NCBI RefSeq assembly: GCF_009728735.1
Contig: NZ_CP024636.1
Location: 2,750,659 to 2,814,658 of the forward strand
Direction: 5' to 3'
Source of the DNA: Pantoea phytobeneficialis
GTDB lineage: Bacteria; Pseudomonadota; Gammaproteobacteria; Enterobacterales; Enterobacteriaceae
DNA: 64,000 nt
Shown in pieces: positions 62,359-64,000 of the stretch; the stretch's first letter is position 1; each line of letters begins with the position of its first letter. A program made the translations under genes and the position numbers. The notes under the pieces are model-generated. The model worked only from the letters and a program-made list of their open reading frames with translations, made no database searches and was not told the origin of the DNA.

Positions 62359-62367
62359 GGAAAAATT

Positions 62368-63276
62368 ATGGACCAAAACCGACTCACTCATCTGCGCCAA
62401 CTGGAGGCAGAGAGTATCCATATCATCCGCGAGGTGGCGGCCGAGTTCAGTAATCCGGTGATGATGTACTCCATCGGCAAAGACTCCTCGGTGATGCTGC
62501 ATCTGGCGCGTAAAGCCTTCTATCCGGGTACGCTGCCATTTCCGCTGCTGCATGTTGATACCGGCTGGAAATTTCGCGAAATGTACGAGTTTCGCGATCG
62601 CACCGTCAAGGCGATGGGTGCAGAACTGCTGGTGCACCGTAACCCGGAAGGGGTCGCTATGGGCATCAACCCGTTTGTGCATGGCAGCGCTAAGCACACC
62701 GACATCATGAAAACCGAGGGCCTGAAGCAGGCGCTGAATAAATATGGCTTCGATGCGGCCTTTGGTGGCGCGCGTCGCGATGAGGAGAAATCCCGCGCCA
62801 AAGAACGTATCTATTCGTTTCGCGACCGCTTCCACCGTTGGGATCCGAAAAACCAGCGCCCGGAGCTGTGGCACAACTACAACGGCCAGATTAACAAAGG
62901 TGAGAGCATCCGCGTGTTCCCGCTTTCCAACTGGACCGAACTGGATATCTGGCAGTACATCTTCCTCGAAAACATCGAGATTGTGCCACTGTATCTCGCG
63001 GCACCACGTCCGGTACTGGAGCGCGATGGCATGTTGATGATGGTGGATGATGACCGCATCGACCTGCAACCGGGCGAAGTAATCAAACAGCGTATGGTGC
63101 GTTTCCGTACCCTCGGCTGCTGGCCGCTGACCGGTGCGGTGGAGTCCGAAGCACAAACGTTGCCGGAAATTATTGAAGAGATGCTGGTCTCCACTACCAG
63201 CGAACGCCAGGGCCGTGTGATTGACCGCGACCAGGCCGGTTCGATGGAACTGAAGAAACGTCAGGGTTATTTCTAA
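62368..63276 (+). CDS. cysD: Sulfate adenylyltransferase subunit 2 CysD
   Basis: Catalytic subunit of ATP sulfurylase, making adenylyl sulfate from sulfate and ATP with CysN. It has 302 residues of the PP-loop superfamily with the pyrophosphate loop [19 protein letters not shown] near residues 33-51 and the [20 protein letters not shown] segment. It starts after GAGG 9 bp beyond cysG, and cysN follows after 10 bp. Confidence 0.98.
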   Translation: MDQNRLTHLRQLEAESIHIIREVAAEFSNPVMMYSIGKDSSVMLHLARKAFYPGTLPFPLLHVDTGWKFREMYEFRDRTVKAMGAELLVHRNPEGVAMGINPFVHGSAKHTDIMKTEGLKQALNKYGFDAAFGGARRDEEKSRAKERIYSFRDRFHRWDPKNQRPELWHNYNGQINKGESIRVFPLSNWTELDIWQYIFLENIEIVPLYLAAPRPVLERDGMLMMVDDDRIDLQPGEVIKQRMVRFRTLGCWPLTGAVESEAQTLPEIIEEMLVSTTSERQGRVIDRDQAGSMELKKRQGYF

Positions 63277-63286
63277 GGAGACGCAG

Positions 63287-64000
63287 ATGAATACCGTTAT
63301 TGCACAACAGATTGCCGATCAGGGCGGCGTGGAAGCCTGGCTGACCGCGCAACAACATAAAAGCCTGCTGCGTTTCCTGACTTGCGGTAGCGTTGACGAT
63401 GGCAAAAGTACGCTGATTGGCCGTCTGCTGCACGATACCCGCCAGATTTATGAAGATCAGCTCTCTTCGCTGCACAATGACAGCAAGCGTCATGGCACCC
63501 AGGGCGAGAAACTCGATCTGGCGCTGCTGGTGGATGGTTTGCAGGCCGAGCGCGAGCAGGGCATCACCATTGATGTGGCCTATCGTTATTTCTCGACCGA
63601 GAAGCGCAAATTTATCATCGCCGACACGCCGGGACATGAGCAGTACACCCGTAATATGGCGACCGGTGCGTCCACCTGTGATCTGGCGATCCTGTTGATC
63701 GATGCGCGTAAAGGCGTGCTGGATCAGACCCGCCGTCACAGCTTTATCTCCACACTGCTCGGCATCAAGCATCTGGTGGTGGCGATCAACAAAATGGATC
63801 TGGTGGCGTACAAACAGGACGTGTTTGAACAGATCAAGCAGGACTACCTCGATTTCGCCGCGCAGTTGCCTGAAGACCTCGATATTCGCTTTGTACCGAT
63901 GTCGGCGCTGGAAGGGGATAACGTGGCATCGCCGAGCGAAACCATGCCGTGGTACAGCGGCCCGACCCTGCTCGACGTGCTGGAAACGGTGGAACTGAAG
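63287..64000 (+). CDS. cysN: Sulfate adenylyltransferase subunit 1 CysN, 3' partial
   Basis: GTPase subunit that drives ATP sulfurylase. The first 238 residues are present and the frame runs off the window end (family about 475 residues). GTPase motifs are complete: P-loop [17 protein letters not shown] (residues about 33-49), [12 protein letters not shown] and NKMD. AAGGAG precedes the ATG. cysC is expected next, outside the window. Confidence 0.97.
   Translation, partial: MNTVIAQQIADQGGVEAWLTAQQHKSLLRFLTCGSVDDGKSTLIGRLLHDTRQIYEDQLSSLHNDSKRHGTQGEKLDLALLVDGLQAEREQGITIDVAYRYFSTEKRKFIIADTPGHEQYTRNMATGASTCDLAILLIDARKGVLDQTRRHSFISTLLGIKHLVVAINKMDLVAYKQDVFEQIKQDYLDFAAQLPEDLDIRFVPMSALEGDNVASPSETMPWYSGPTLLDVLETVELK

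Overview
The window is an enterobacterial chromosome backbone. Gene content, order and protein sequence follow the Escherichia coli ptsP-to-cysN arc almost gene for gene. The small differences, together with a palindromic repeat of the GTAGCGGCGCGATTTATCGC type, suggest Pantoea or a near relative in Erwiniaceae; that genus call is an inference from gene order and repeat style. I see no insertion sequence, prophage, integrase or CRISPR array, and almost every base can be assigned to a known gene or RNA.

Layout. 1-3625: ptsP (5' end outside the window), lgt, thyA. 3800-5496: four minor-prepilin genes (ppdA, ppdB, ygdB, ppdC). 5578-17330: recC-ptrA-recB-recD, the RecBCD helicase-nuclease plus the periplasmic protease pitrilysin. 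17414-20219: argA and amiC. 20294-20500: two identical initiator tRNA genes. 20705-24357: mltA, tcdA, csdE, csdA. 24570-27586: ygdI, the small RNA gcvB divergent from gcvA, ygdD, rlmM. 27667-30857: xni, ppnN, queF (minus strand). 30920-33624: syd, the CsrA-sponge RNA csrB, yqcC, truC, yqcA. 33703-42744: an assembled D-glucarate/galactarate locus (garD divergent from gudP-gudX-gudD-garL-garR-garK). 42807-53484: barA, rlmD, relA, mazG, pyrG, eno. 53632-54748: queE and queD. 55044-64000: sulfate assimilation (cysJIH, then cysG-cysD-cysN, with cysN cut by the window end), with iap and a YciI-like gene between the two blocks.

How the parts work together. GudD/GarD, GarL, GarR and GarK take aldarates to 2-phosphoglycerate, the substrate of enolase, which is also encoded here. 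CysD/N, CysH and CysJI reduce sulfate to sulfide, and CysG makes the siroheme CysI needs. QueD, QueE and QueF are three steps of the preQ0/preQ1 route to queuosine. BarA is the sensor whose response regulator UvrY activates csrB; a near-perfect UvrY box lies upstream of csrB in this window.

The least explained material is non-coding: a family of palindromic repeats that fills every spaced convergent junction between protein genes, and a nested 42-bp palindromic array between relA and mazG where E. coli carries mazEF. There is also one small unassigned ORF antisense to the ppnN promoter region. I found no convincing undescribed multi-gene system.
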